DNA of 64,000 nt from Blastomussa wellsi (lineage: Eukaryota; Cnidaria; Anthozoa; Scleractinia; Plerogyridae), in contig OX393568.1 in the NCBI GenBank assembly GCA_947652115.1, positions 16,987,971 through 17,051,970 of the forward strand, given 5' to 3'. Numbering within the stretch: position 1 is the stretch's first letter; every line of letters begins with the position of its first letter. The notes beneath the pieces are model-generated. The model did no database searches and was not told the origin of the DNA. It saw only the letters and a list, made by a program, of their open reading frames with translations. Position numbers and translations under genes: made by a program. Below, one piece after another: positions 11,729-22,400 of this stretch.

Positions 11729-11741
11729 CTATCCATAACTC
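11549..11741. mobile_element. Small Penelope-like fragment inserted in the polymerase gene, with target-site repeats
   Basis: The 8 bp CATAACTC stands at 11549-11556 and 11734-11741, and once more at 11565-11572, flanking ~177 bp that interrupts the polymerase frame. The polymerase reading resumes on each side at this repeat. The insert contains GACGAAGGGCTAACGCTCGA, a sequence I associate with Penelope-like element termini in invertebrates; that link is from memory and not verified. The extra repeat suggests a small tandem target duplication. Confidence 0.65.
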
Positions 11742-12511
11742 GTCTTCGTTTTTTATGACGACGACAGACTTTTTGCACGCCAACAATTTTTCCACCGCCT
11801 CGCGTCCGGGTCTCTGTTTCTTTCCATTACCACCCCCACTGCCAGGGGTGCAGATGAAGGTGGTCTCCATGGTGAAGGAGTCGTCTGCTTCAAACTGTTG
11901 GTTGGAGTTGAGTTTTGCTGCAAGGGATTGGAGATACGTGTCTAATCGATCACTGCCATCCTCAAACTCCTCCACGGTGAAGGATGTGGACTGAAAGGCG
12001 TGTGTAAAAGCATCCGACTGCAGCGTGAAGTGCAGAGTGGAATGCGGCTGCAAGGTCGAGTCAGAGTCGATCTGCTGACGAATGGTCTGTCGTAAGACCT
12101 CCATGACTTCACGGCCCAAGTCGTCGCAAGGTGTCGGGGCCCTGTTTTGGCGTAGCGTGCCCTGGAACCGTTGGCGGTCTAGTACTTGGCGCCAGTTCCT
12201 GCACGGTCCCACGGGACGTAGCTGAAAATCCAGCAATGGCACACCGCCACCCACTTGTTGTTGTTGTTGTTCTTCATCATCCAGCATGGCGGCGACGAGG
12301 GAAGGATCGTGAACCCATTCGTCATCGTCAGAGAAAGAAGAAGATCTTTTTCTTTTTGTGTCGTTCCTAATGGAACGGGCCGAAGCCGGAACAGAACTAG
12401 AACGTGATGGTCGTCCTACCTTTTGGCGGGAAGGACTCAGCGATCTTGATCGTCTTAGCGAATTGTCCATAATGAACTGGAAAGTTTGAATTACGTGCCC
12501 TTCGTTCGCGC

Positions 12512-12520
12512 CTCTTATAC
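12512..12520 (-). promoter_or_regulatory. TATA box of the DNA polymerase gene
   Basis: Minus strand reads GTATAAGAG about 45 bp upstream of the polymerase ATG at 12470. Spacing fits a TATA-driven start with a short leader. Confidence 0.5.
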
Positions 12521-12635
12521 TTTTCGAACGGATCGAAAGGCACCAATCGGTGCTTGTAAAAAGAACCGGAAATAGGGGGTGGGGGGCATCCCCCTGAAAG
12601 ATGACCGAGTGGAAAATGGGTACGAGTGTGACATG

Positions 12636-12645
12636 GGTATAAAGG
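12636..12645 (+). promoter_or_regulatory. TATA box of the plus-strand gene cluster
   Basis: Plus strand reads GGTATAAAGG about 45 bp before the first ATG at 12686. Together with the minus-strand TATA at 12512-12520 it marks a compact divergent promoter of ~170 bp, as in many DNA viruses. Confidence 0.5.
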
Positions 12646-12685
12646 CATCGACTTTGAACTGTCACACCACAAAGATCTTTTCGAG

Positions 12686-12766
12686 ATGAAGCTTGCTGCA
12701 GTTGAGAGGAGAAGAAGAAGAAGAAGCCTTTTGACACCCGAGCAGAGGGAAGCGCTCTTTTTTTGA
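12686..12766 (+). CDS. Short basic ORF at the head of the plus-strand cluster
   Basis: A 26-codon ORF with a run of six Arg, ending at a TGA that follows a run of seven T. The same frame remains open after the TGA and encodes LPDELLEMIRRY, which resembles the start of an F-box, before a T-rich and likely intronic stretch. It could be the first exon of a longer gene damaged by the TGA, or an error in the T-run. It follows a TATA box by ~45 bp. Function unknown. Confidence 0.3.
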   Translation: MKLAAVERRRRRRSLLTPEQREALFF

Positions 12767-12927
12767 TATTACCTTTTCATTCTCCCTGACGAGCTGTTGG
12801 AAATGATCCGACGATATGTTGTTGTTGTTGTCGTTTACCGTTTTTTAATCCTCATGTTTTTTTGTTGTTACAGTACGCCCAAAAGATCAGAGAGAGAAAC
12901 GAGAAGGGATGAGGAAAGATCAATGCC

Positions 12928-13462
12928 ATGATGGATTACATGAATCCGGAACCCAAGAGGGATTCACTGGCAACGTACGTTTGTAAATTACATATACCAC
13001 ATCTGTATTGTGCCTGTCTCGTACCCGTATACGTCTTACCCAACATGTTACATACTTGCGCTGGCGAAGGGTTTCCTTAGAACTACACTGTTTTTATTTT
13101 GTTGTAGAATTGCCAAAAGTCGATTAGAGGGGCCCTGGTCGTTTTTCGAATGGCATCCGTGGTCTAGCACCCTGCTGTTTCATGTCGAGAAAGACCGAGA
13201 CGATGATGACTTTTTGATATTTTTTCCGGCATGGATGATTGAATCCCGTTTTGTATATAGAGAACGTCATTTACTCGACTGTATTAGATCTATTAGGACA
13301 CCTCGTTTCCGTAGACACAGATTGACTTTTTCCCACGTGGGATACACTCTCAGATTCTGTCGACAAGTGTTTAATTTTTCCCGTCGATTTTTTCAGAACC
13401 AACCATCTAATCGACATGATTTTTATCCGTTGGTCGAACATGGCTCTTTGTCAAGAGTGTGA
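12928..13462 (+). CDS. Two-exon gene of unknown function (exon a of the array)
   Basis: Exon 1 (12928-12974, starting MMDYMNPEPKRDS) ends in phase 2 at a GTACGT donor. The 133 bp intron ends TTTTGTTGTAG at 13107, and exon 2 (13108-13462) runs to TGA. The ~133 aa product contains FFEWHPW, an acidic DRDDDD stretch and an Arg/Phe-rich C-terminus. I do not recognise it. The exon assignment rests on splice consensus and open frame only. The same exon-1 phase fits five further acceptor-like sites downstream. Confidence 0.4.
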
Positions 13463-13544
13463 CCACGATTACGATCATCGCTGTTACAATGAAGTTTTTC
13501 GTTGTTTTTACTGCCCTGCATGTCATAAAATTTTTTTACCGTGA
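13397..13544 (+). CDS. Cys-rich small ORF, candidate alternative 3' exon b
   Basis: A TTTTTTCAG acceptor ends at 13396. Reading on in the phase set by exon 1 (12928-12974) gives an open frame of ~49 codons to TGA at 13544. It contains MALCQECDHDYDHRC and CFYCPACHK, a likely zinc-binding CxxC/CxxC pair. It could also start independently at ATG 13440 (34 aa). It overlaps the 3' end of exon a in another frame. Function unknown. Confidence 0.35.
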
Positions 13545-13595
13545 ATTATTGCACTTTTTTTTCAGAATGTGTTGATCTAATGTTTTCGTTTACAG

Positions 13596-13695
13596 ATTGC
13601 GGTTCTGGTGTCCTAACTGTCAATTTTATAGTGTTTTAATGAACTCTTGTAACGAAATATTTTATTGTTGTACTTGTAACGCGAACGTCATTTGA
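13596..13695 (+). CDS. Cys-rich small ORF, candidate alternative 3' exon c
   Basis: The acceptor TTTTCGTTTACAG ends at 13595. In the exon-1 phase the exon encodes FWCPNCQFYSVL and FYCCTCNANVI, a zinc-ribbon-like CxxC pair, then TGA. The stop is followed at once by an AATAAA (13701-13706) that could be a poly(A) signal. There is no internal start before codon 15, which favours splicing over independent translation. Function unknown. Confidence 0.35.
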
Positions 13696-13722
13696 GATGT
13701 AAATAAAGTTTTTTTTCCCTAG

Positions 13723-13879
13723 GTTAATGGCCTCTGATTGTCGAAGAATATGTTACACTAACCGATTACCCCTTCATTTCTTTTATAAAGATTGTAAACG
13801 TTACAAGATTTGTGTGTTTCCTACTTGGATGTATTGTTTGAACTGCGAAAGAGAAATTGACATTAAAGCTTTTTTGTAA
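13723..13879 (+). CDS. Cys-rich small ORF, candidate alternative 3' exon d
   Basis: A T-rich tract ending CCCTAG at 13722 precedes the exon. In the exon-1 phase it runs 52 codons; an internal ATG at 13727 gives a 50 aa protein. It contains DCRRICYTNR, KDCKRYKIC and MYCLNCEREID, i.e. three Cys pairs. I do not recognise a family. It is the longest of the short exons. Confidence 0.4.
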
Positions 13880-13900
13880 AAAATTTACCAGGTATTACAG

Positions 13901-14048
13901 ACTCGATTGGGATGTCCTCGTACCCTTTGGTGCCCAAGAAAACTGGAAAAACAGACTTCGCGCCGTAATATCCCCTTGCCATTGCCAACTGTTTAAGATG
14001 ACTTTTCAAATCAACATGTTTTTTTTTTCAGATACCACGAGGGAATGA
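13901..14048 (+). CDS. Small ORF, candidate alternative 3' exon e
   Basis: GTATTACAG ends at 13900. In the exon-1 phase the frame is open for 49 codons (LDWDVLVPFG ... SPCHCQLFK) to TGA at 14048. It overlaps the start of exon f. The pyrimidine tract is weaker than at the other sites, so this is the least certain member. Confidence 0.25.
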
Positions 14049-14164
14049 TATTTGTAGATTGTGTGAGATGTGCAGAGAAAAGAAGTTGTTTTGTAGTGTA
14101 TACCCTTAGAGAAAGTGAATCCATGTTCAACGACTATACTTTTGAAACGTTTTTAATTCAGTAA
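14032..14164 (+). CDS. Cys-rich small ORF, candidate alternative 3' exon f
   Basis: A run of T ending CAG at 14031 is a strong acceptor. In the exon-1 phase the frame is open for 44 codons; ATG 14045 alone gives 39 aa with FVDCVRCAEKRSCFVV. Another frame over the same DNA is also Cys-rich (CRLCEMC) but shorter. Function unknown. Confidence 0.35.
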
Positions 14165-14179
14165 AAAAGATTTTGTTAT

Positions 14180-14460
14180 TTACAAGTGTGTCTTCGTCCA
14201 TAACGAAAATGCGTGACATTCTACCATGCTACAATGTGCCCCAGTACAATTAAAATGAAAACCGCATTCGGGTAAGGGTTCTTTGATCGTTTCTAAAACT
14301 CATTCGAATTTTGGACAACCGTAGTTTTCTAAATTTAAACTAGGAATGTTCAGTTCGTTTAACAAGTCTCTTTCTGCGTGACCACCCTTGTAAGCCACCA
14401 CATCACACTCGTGAAACTTGTGACGCGAGTAAAGCTCCAACAGTTTGTGGATTTTGTCTT
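14180..14460 (-). pseudogene. Fragment of an exonuclease-like (KGG/ERDLL) protein
   Basis: The minus strand reads DVVAYKGGHAERDLLNELNI, NLENYGCPKFE, an in-frame TGA, then ECGFHFNC and HCSMVECHAF. The order AxKGG..E.DLL, NLE..GCP, C..H, HC..VEC.AF matches a widespread but poorly characterised invertebrate nuclease-like protein associated with mobile elements (from memory). The 5' part is lost at 14460, where unrelated sequence begins. It is truncated and carries one stop, so it is a relic. Confidence 0.45.
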
Positions 14461-16519
14461 AATACCAATTCGGATTTTTAAGATACCAAACTTGGATTTC
14501 CAAAATTTGGGCGAGAACATCATACTTGGAAATAAACAAAACCACATTAGGATTTTTTGGCAACAGGTCAACATACTGGTATTTTCGCTTTTCCCATACT
14601 TGAATTTTAACAGAACCCACTGTGTAAAGTGAGAAAACCACACTTGTATTTGCTACTAAATACATGTTTGGATTTGGTTTCTAACTATTTTCCCTAGTTT
14701 GGAAAAATAGAAAACCATAATGGAAAGTAATGTAATTCCATGGTTGGTATTCAGCATACCAAACTTGGTTTATGGAGTTTTCTGTATTGTAATTTGCAGC
14801 CTTCATGCCTGGGAAATTTAAATAGCCAATCTACACCACAGCTGCACACAATGCAGGAATAAATATATGGATTTGTAACACCCCAGCTGTCTATTATTGG
14901 GCCAAGACCTATGTAATGTAACATATCTTACAGAGGATAAAAATAAACAGATTTTAGCATACTCTCTGGTAATTATTTATTGTAACTTATTAAAGAACAA
15001 AGTTGCTGAAAATAACTATAACTGAACTCATGCATGCTCATGCACATGACAGTGTTGTTTGTTTCAAGTAAAGTAGTACAAAGTGAATTTAGACTTCTGC
15101 CCTTTACTCCTAAGTTATCTTGAACTGTCCACACTTGATGTACCATATTAAAACAGTAGCAAATTTTAAAGAACTATCTGAAATAGAATGCTCTCTATTG
15201 CATTGAGAAAAAAACATAGCCATTAAAACTATTATTGCCTTTGGTTCTTTCAAACTTAAAGGTTATGTAAAATGTAAACGATTCACTTAATTTTTTGCTT
15301 TGATCATAATCTTCGTCAGTGACATTACAAATCCGAACTAACAGTATACTAAGATAATTATTATCAGCTTTGGGATGCTTCTGCTGGGGCCCAAAAGTGA
15401 ATGTCATGCTCTTATTTTTCATTTTATTGGTCCAACTTTGGTCCAAATGTTTTCAGACAAACATGGAAAGATGAAAAAATGTAATATTTGCACTTTGTGG
15501 CCCTGCTACTGCACTTTCAGCTTTGAATTCAACAGAACTTTAACTCTCTGGTGCTGCAGGAGTATCTTGCTTCACAGAAATCTTACAGAAGTTTCACCTA
15601 CTTGTGGCTGCAGGACTACTTAAACATAGAATACAGTCTAGCATATATTTTAAGAAAGTTTTCTGTCATGTACATACACAAGGTGCCCCAAAAACAAAAT
15701 TTTGATGGTTCGCTTCTGCTTCTTTAATTCTTCTGAAAGAGCTTCGTTTGGAACACCATCGTCTTCTACGCTTTCATTGTCTTCCACTTCGGACATCTCG
15801 GCGATTTCAGCGGACTTGAAAACTCGCTCTGCTACCAGCTTTTGGTGGGACGAAACGACAACCAAAATCAACAGTTAACATAAACTTTTGATACACTGAG
15901 GACAAGAAAAAATAACACATTCCACTGAATAATTCTGCTAATAGGCCTAATAACTACGAAATCCTCATGATCAATGTTTATTGTTCGTCACGTAACTCAA
16001 CTGCAATGTCTTTTGAACACTAGGTATAAAACACTGTTCAGTCCTAAGAGGATAATTCTTCTCACTCTTGATTCGAAGTACAAGCATGGTAACATACATG
16101 AGTAACAACAAAATAATAAATAAATAAATAAAGTCAGGATAAGAAGGCATTTGAACTCCTCAAATGTTGTTGTTACATTTTTCTAGTTTTGCAAACAGCA
16201 ATGAAACAGGTGGAAATGAAAAAAAATACATTGCATGAATCCAAGGTACCCAATAACAAAAAAGTTCAAATTGGACACCAACTTGTCCAATTGTTTTCAT
16301 TTGTGCAATGACTAAGCACACTTGGAATCGACAAACAAATTGACAGATATACCTAATCCTGAGTTAAGCTAATCAAAATCTGAGACAATAACAAGCCTAT
16401 TGCGGTAGTACTCTGTAACTATTCAGCTCTGTAACCCATGTACACATCAGTTTGTGAAGGGCAATTCCTATGTATTGTTTTGACAACACAGGATGGAGAA
16501 GCTTTCCTGTTACCCTTAC
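14461..16519. other. Non-coding, repeat-like stretch
   Basis: Contains related snippets such as ATACCAAACTTGG at ~14481 and ~14757, suggesting an old miniature element at 14461-14790. No RNA gene is seen. Short open frames on both strands (e.g. 15650-15871 minus, acidic, with a coiled-coil-like SEELKKQKR) have no supporting signals, and I do not call them genes. Confidence 0.3.
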
Positions 16520-16738
16520 CTAAGTATCCATAGCGATCAAGAATAAATTGCCAATAGGCAGCCTTTCTAAATGCCCTAGTGCTATTATTGCAGGATCATT
16601 TAGAATGTCAGCTTGGTTTCTTATGCAAAGCTTCAAGACATCTGGGTGTATACGGAGTTTAGAGAACCGTGCAAAGCTAGTTAAGGTACTTGCACTGGCA
16701 AATTTTGAGGTCCTCTGAATTAAGTGAAAATTGGGCAC
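16520..16738 (-). CDS. Possible exon, unknown protein
   Basis: An open stretch after a plausible acceptor (TTCAGAG near 16710) encodes RIHPDVLKLCIRNQADIL and ALGHLERLPIG, with protein-like composition. It ends in TAG next to a GTAAGG donor-like site. Neighbouring exons are not clear. I do not recognise the family. Confidence 0.2.
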   Translation of the reverse strand: MPNFHLIQRTSKFASASTLTSFARFSKLRIHPDVLKLCIRNQADILNDPAIIALGHLERLPIGNLFLIAMDT

Positions 16739-16958
16739 AAAACCTTCCTTTACTAGTGATTTTAATATCTGAAATTAGTTTCACGATATCTTATAAGACA
16801 AGGCTAGAATCCGGGGTTGAAAAATGGGAATTTTGGCGCAAAAATATCTTTGGGGGACCGGGTAGGGACCGGAAGGATTGCCGCGGTTGCTACGTGCCCG
16901 CGATATCAGCCAGCGGTCACTACTATTGGCACACGAGGAGATTTACGAGTTCACTGCA

Positions 16959-18074
16959 ATGGCGGCAAATAGCACCACGCTTGAGCTTGCTCTTGAGGCT
17001 TTTAATGCTGAATTTTCACGTAATGGGTAAGTAAATTCGTATTTTTTCAGATATTATATTTTTCCTACGGCCATCAGACAATGTTGTGCTTTGTGTGACG
17101 TTTAGTTATGGATCTGCGCCGCCTGGTTTGATGGCACTACTGCGGCAGCAAAAAATCAACACAGGGGAGACGCCAGATCAGGCAAGAAGTAGAATTTACA
17201 AAAGGCTATTCTGCTTACTTTGGGTAGGTTCAGTGTTACTGTTATTTTTGAATGAACTCTTTCTGTTTTGTCGAGAGTTCTCTGCGAGTAATTGTCTCAG
17301 CCCAAGCCCTCGATCTGATCTTCAAACTTTATTATCTTCACACCGCATTTTCGCCGCATACGGATTCATTGTTTCCCTGCGAACAGACTTCTCCATCTGT
17401 GGAGTTTGAGCATTTCTTTTTGCATTGGTCGCTTGTTTAATAATCAAAGGCGAAAGACCTGATAATTGATATAGAACTCTTAGTTCACAGGTTAGATATA
17501 AACTTACCTTGAAATGTTTATCGTTCGTAAAGGCATTTCAATCTCGTGAAATCAATTTCATTGTCATACGTTCGTTTTCTAGTCCTCCTTTTAATATTTA
17601 GTGTTGTCTTTCATTTCAGTACGGAAGCAAACAGACGTTGGGTAAAAGGCCAGGGCAATCAAAGAGCCCCACTTACGTATTCCCAGAGAGCCTCAAAGAG
17701 ATTGTGAGGAGAATAGTCGAAGGAAATTTGGTCGACCGGCCAGATCCTTCAGGTGTTGGGGTGAGAAATACATTCTAGTGGCTAATAATTTGCTCGTGGA
17801 AATGTTGACATGGCATTTCGCAGGATAATTTGAATTTTGTTGTAAGGCGATGAGTCTAACTCACTTGCTTTTGAATATGTTCACAATGGTCTAGTCACAT
17901 TTGGTGCTTTGAAGTTTACTAGAGTAATTTTACTTTGGAGTGGGTTGCTAACACTTATGAGATTGGTGTTGAGACTTTTGTTTTATTCTCTTGCAGGTCT
18001 ATCATGTCACAATAGGTGACCTAGCTGCTGCCAAGTGGCCGGCAGGAAAAAAATCCTCCCAGAGAAACAAATAG
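16959..18074 (+). CDS. Four-exon gene of unknown function, 134 aa
   Basis: Exons 16959-17026, 17106-17223, 17620-17760 and 17997-18074 join with consistent phase through GT-AG introns (donors GTAAGT, GTAGGT, GTGAGA). The start sits in GCAATGGCGGC, a common metazoan start context. The product begins MAANSTTLELALEAFNAEF, is basic in the middle (LGKRPGQSKS), has an amphipathic FPESLKEIVRRIVEG helix and ends KKSSQRNK before TAG. No known domain is recognised. AT-rich sequence with AATAAA-like motifs follows within 100 bp. It could be a host gene or an accessory ORF of the Mutator-like element downstream. Confidence 0.55.
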
Positions 18075-19077
18075 AGATTTTTTATCAACAACACATTTCA
18101 ATTTTTATTTTTTTGTTACACAAGACAAATTCTATAATTTATAATAAAAGATCAATAATCAAATCGGATGTATGAAATTTATATAATTATAATTTTATTT
18201 ATATTTAAAAAATAAAAGAATAAAAAAAATATTGTATATAGCGTTCATGTTTATCTACACATACCAGTGGAAAGCAACATTGTTCCTACAAAACTGTAGC
18301 AAAAACTAATAAAAAATTATTTTGCTAATGTACTAGATTATGTACGAATTATCTTTTTGGACTCTTGATTTTGTGATCCAAAAAATATCGAAATTATTGA
18401 AGTATAAACACTTGTACTCTTGAATGTCTGATAACATTGTTTTAGCCCAATGGCCCACCATAAATAAAAAGAAATAACCAAACATTGTACCCTATAAAAT
18501 GGCAAATATGCACAACAAATAATTGATTGTAGTTCTATTCACACAAGAAATAAACAAGCTCAAATAACAAATATTGTTTGTAAAATTCATTTGTCCATTC
18601 CATTTTGAAATGTTATAATAATTATTGCCTTTGGTACCACAGGGGGTACTCGCAGAGTACTTTACGTAGGGGGGGGGGAGGGGGGTTCTGATGGAGCCTC
18701 GTATTGCGAACGCAAGTTTACACTCACAAAGTACCCAGCTTGAAAATTTCCTAGCCCAAAAATACTAATGTATTCAATAAAACAGAACAAAGTGTTTTGC
18801 CCAAAAACAAAACAACCGAACAACTTGATCTGTAGCTCTATTCACTTACAATTTGGCCACCATTTATGGATGCTTATGAATAGAAAATCATTCAAAGAAA
18901 CCCCCACAATGCCAGACTATTTTTATCAAACACTCAAAATGTATAATTTTTATGAGTGACAACATGAAAGTGGTATAACTCAGCACACTTTGTTATCTGG
19001 ACCAGCCAGTCTGAAACCAATTAGTATGACATTTATTACAATTATCTGTACAAAGGGTAGCATGGATTCACGTTGTA
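18075..19077. other. AT-rich non-coding stretch
   Basis: Very AT-rich (18090-18600), with a G-run at 18670-18690. No ORF or RNA gene is supported. Confidence 0.4.
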
Positions 19078-19379
19078 GCCCACTTGCAAAAAGAGTGGAA
19101 GACTGTGTTGTGAAAACACGCGCGCTGAGTTGTGCGATCATTTGGGGGCACAAAAACTATTGAAAACAAATGTTTGCAAAATATTTCAAAATGTTCCCAG
19201 TTGGCTTGGAGCGAGAGTAATATAATGTCAGATCCTAGCAGATCAAAAGAAAAAGCACAATGCAATTTCACTGGGTTTCAACTACGTGCCTAGTGAATTT
19301 TAAACAAACGCGTTTACTGATTCGTGCAATCTTTGATGAAAACTCTCCCCAGGCTTCCACTCTTTTTGCAAGTGGGCTA
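19076..19379. mobile_element. 300 bp miniature inverted-repeat element with TA target site
   Basis: Perfect 24 bp terminal inverted repeats begin GCCCACTTGCAAAAAGAGTG at 19078 and end with the complement at 19377, each flanked by TA. The size and TA duplication fit a Tc1/mariner-type MITE. The right end lies close to the 3' end of the Mutator-like transposase gene. Confidence 0.6.
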
Positions 19380-19416
19380 TTATAATCATCCCCATATCAA
19401 CCTTCTTAATTTCACT

Positions 19417-22400
19417 CTAATTAGTGGAATTATTTTTGGGGTTCAGTGGACAGAGACTATGCGAAGTGCGTTTGTGCTGGGTGGAACCACATCTACACTT
19501 ATTACCACTAATAATAGTGACTTCATTTGCATCACCAATGGCTGACATAAGACTCTGAGCATGTGCAATTAAACCTGGATCCTCGATCTCCCCTGCTCCA
19601 TCATCATTGTCATCAGCACCATACGAATGTTGAACTGCCTGCCTCTTCCCCCACTTTTTTCTTTCTGCCTGATCCTCAGCCCTAGCAATCTTCTGCTGCA
19701 CTCTCTTTTTCTTGCCTTCATCTGATTGCTGCCTTGCTGTAATGTTGATATGATCTTGGACTTGCTTTACCAATGCTTCCGCCACAGCTGGAAAAACAGG
19801 CAACTTCAGGCGATCGTAAAGATCAGTTACCCAGTGGTACGCCTCTCCCCTAGATCTGATTGTCCAACTCATGTTTCCTTGAACGAGGCCACAGTTGGTG
19901 GAAGTGATATAGTGCAACCTAACAAAACCACAAGTAATAATAATTAAATATCTGTTTGTATCATTTTATTCCCCTGTTAATTGTGGGACTTGCACCTCTA
20001 AACATCAGGCAATGTATATTGTAAATTGGAATGAACGATCTACTGTCAAGGTTAGGATAGTTTCATTGAAGTAATAAATAATAACCAAATTTTGATATTT
20101 TAAAATTCAGCTTGAATCAAACAAAAGACTAGTATGTCATGAATCACTACAGGGTTTGTCGGTTTTGTTCCCCAGAGCCTTATAGTTGTGTTTCTTGTTT
20201 TCGCAGAATTTTTGAATATTGAACTTGGTCTATTTGTTGACTTTTTAATGTTTATGCCTCTATCTCATTCCCTCTCTCTTTATTACTTATGAGACACACA
20301 CTCTGCATGTATCTGTTTATATTACTTGCACACACAACTTCAGTACACCAATATCTAGTACAGCCCTAATTAAAGTCATTTCGAATAAACTGCTGTTCAT
20401 TCAAAATTCAGCTCATTTGCAATCATAATAATTTTATGAGTAAAAAGAATGATTTGCACACAAGCACTGTCACTGAACAAAAACAAAATAATTCACTCTA
20501 CCTTGACAAATTCTGTTCTTTTGCTCGGAAATGTGGCAGGACAGTGAAGTGGGCCTCACATAGGTTGGAGTGACCACGTCCCATTTCTGGGTGGATCACG
20601 GAAGCAGCATCTTCAGCTCTTCTTTCGCATTCTATTTGATAGGCCAGATGGTGAAACTTACACTTAAGAACATGCTTAGTTGAATATGGTTTTCCATCAC
20701 ATTCAATGTCATCATCTTCGTCGCAACTGCCACATGAGCAGGAGGTCAAGTTGTGGAAGCCACATTCTCCACCGTCCCATTGATGGATGTTCTGGCTGTG
20801 TTTCTCTCCCAGGACTCGCATTCTTCTGGCATATTCTTCAGGCGTGGAGCACTGTTGCAAGCAGCAGAAGTGGTTTATGCGAGCGGATTTGATAAATGTC
20901 TCTGAAAGACACCCACATGTCTGGCTATGGCGTTTGCATTCGCATTTTGCACTTTCAACTGCAGGGAACTTGGCTTTGTGATTGGATATCTGTTGTGCCG
21001 AGAATACTTTTTGTTTTGCCATGTCCTTCAGATTGTTTGCATGTGCTCGTCCCACATGGCCACCACACTTGAAAACTTTGCCTGGCCCAAAGGCATTCTC
21101 AACCGACTTGGAAGAACTCGAATCTCCATCCTGCCACACTACCTCGATCTTGCACCCCTCTTTCTTTGCCTCGTTATAACAATCCTCGGCTAGTCTACCT
21201 TCCATTGATTTCGAAGTACCTTCATACAATTCCTCCTCTATCACGTCATCCCCGCCTTTCATGCATTTGTGCCCATACCACAGAAGGCCACCAGAAATGT
21301 AATTTTTGACAAGAGCCATTTTTACTAAAGTGACCCCGTGTGTGCCACACACCATCAGAGGTAACAACAGCTCTCTTCCAACTGCCAAGGTCATCATTTT
21401 CCATGCTTTTCATTTCTTCTTTGGCATCGCTGCACATTTCGTCGAGAATGTCAGTTATGTGGGGATAAATAAGCTTTATCACCTCATAGTACCGATTTTT
21501 TGAAAGGACGCTTATCCCCAGGAACTCTTGAAGGCTTCTAGAAAACTTAGCAAATCCATGCCCAGATATTACAAAAGCAACTGCAAGAGCCAAGCCAACA
21601 ACTGTCCGTTTGGATCCTTCTACCTTTGCTGATGCTTGAAAGGAAATGTTCCTAAAGATGCAGCTGTTGCAGCTAAAGGTCACATTCATTGACCCACCTA
21701 ATCCAGTCTGTTCAACCTTCGTAGGCACCAAGATACCTAGAGAATGCAAATGTAAAGTAAGTAATAATAATAACGAGCTATGGTTCATGCACATACCACC
21801 AGGAAATTATAAAAGTAAATTGCAGTTGACTATTTTGATGGGTAATGTCTTTCATAAATCAAAATCCATTCCTTTGAGCAGCTTTGTGATAATCAAAAAT
21901 TAAACTACAGGAAACACGTTCTGTATAAATTTATATGCCAAGTAACAAAATTATATAACATTCATATAACATATAAATACACCCTCTAATCGTGGCTAAT
22001 GAAAATAATAAATATATATTTCCGTGGTGAGCAATGGTGAAGATTTGAAAATGGTTCTTTCTTTTGTTGGAATATTAATTGTGCATCATGAACGACAATG
22101 TATAAAGCTACTTGTGAAATTCCATAAATTAAAGCACCTTTGTGTTGTGAGTGCACGTGAAAAGCTAACTTTATCCCCCGTTTCATGCACGACAACGAAA
22201 CAAAGGTGAAAAAAAACTTACCATTGCAATCCTGTGTTGAGCACTTTGAAGTTTTGTTGATGTCGTCAATTAGCTTCTCAAATTGGGAAGATTGGCAAAC
22301 AAACAGACGATGTTCAATCTGCTGTCCAGATTTCACTTTGCTTACAATTTTCTTTGGACTTCCTTCAAAGTCTGACTGTGAATCTTGTGGTTCAGAATCA

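Larger units (their letters stand above)
7578..12470 (-). pseudogene. Protein-primed family B DNA polymerase (Polinton/adintovirus-like), broken
   Basis: Read on the minus strand, the gene starts at ATG 12470 with a basic Ser/Arg-rich N-terminus, then has Cys/His-rich modules (11526-10160), a 3'-5' exonuclease region (FVYADYEA near 10030; HNFKGYDGMFVLQ near 9840; AYCKSDVKLL near 9500) and the polymerase palm: DVTSLYPW (motif A, ~8780), KLMLNSFWGKFGE (motif B, ~8215), YFDTDSVVY (motif C, ~7935). The spacing and the YP.G.P text after motif A fit the protein-primed group of Polintons/Mavericks and adintoviruses. Catalytic acidic residues remain, but the reading frame is broken at several points (near 11150, 10450-10190, 10060-9780, 9500, 9210 and 8950) and by an insertion at 11557-11733. 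It is a relic. No integrase or terminal repeat was found beside it. Confidence 0.85.

Noticed and set aside
7578..12470. Adenovirus as source of the polymerase
   Set aside because: Zinc-rich N-terminal modules and the neighbouring genes fit Polinton/adintovirus-type elements better; no adenovirus-specific gene was seen.
13010..13107. ATG at 13010 as start of the exon-a protein
   Set aside because: The interval is bounded by a GTACGT donor at 12975 and a T-rich acceptor at 13107; splicing from 12928-12974 explains the frame better.
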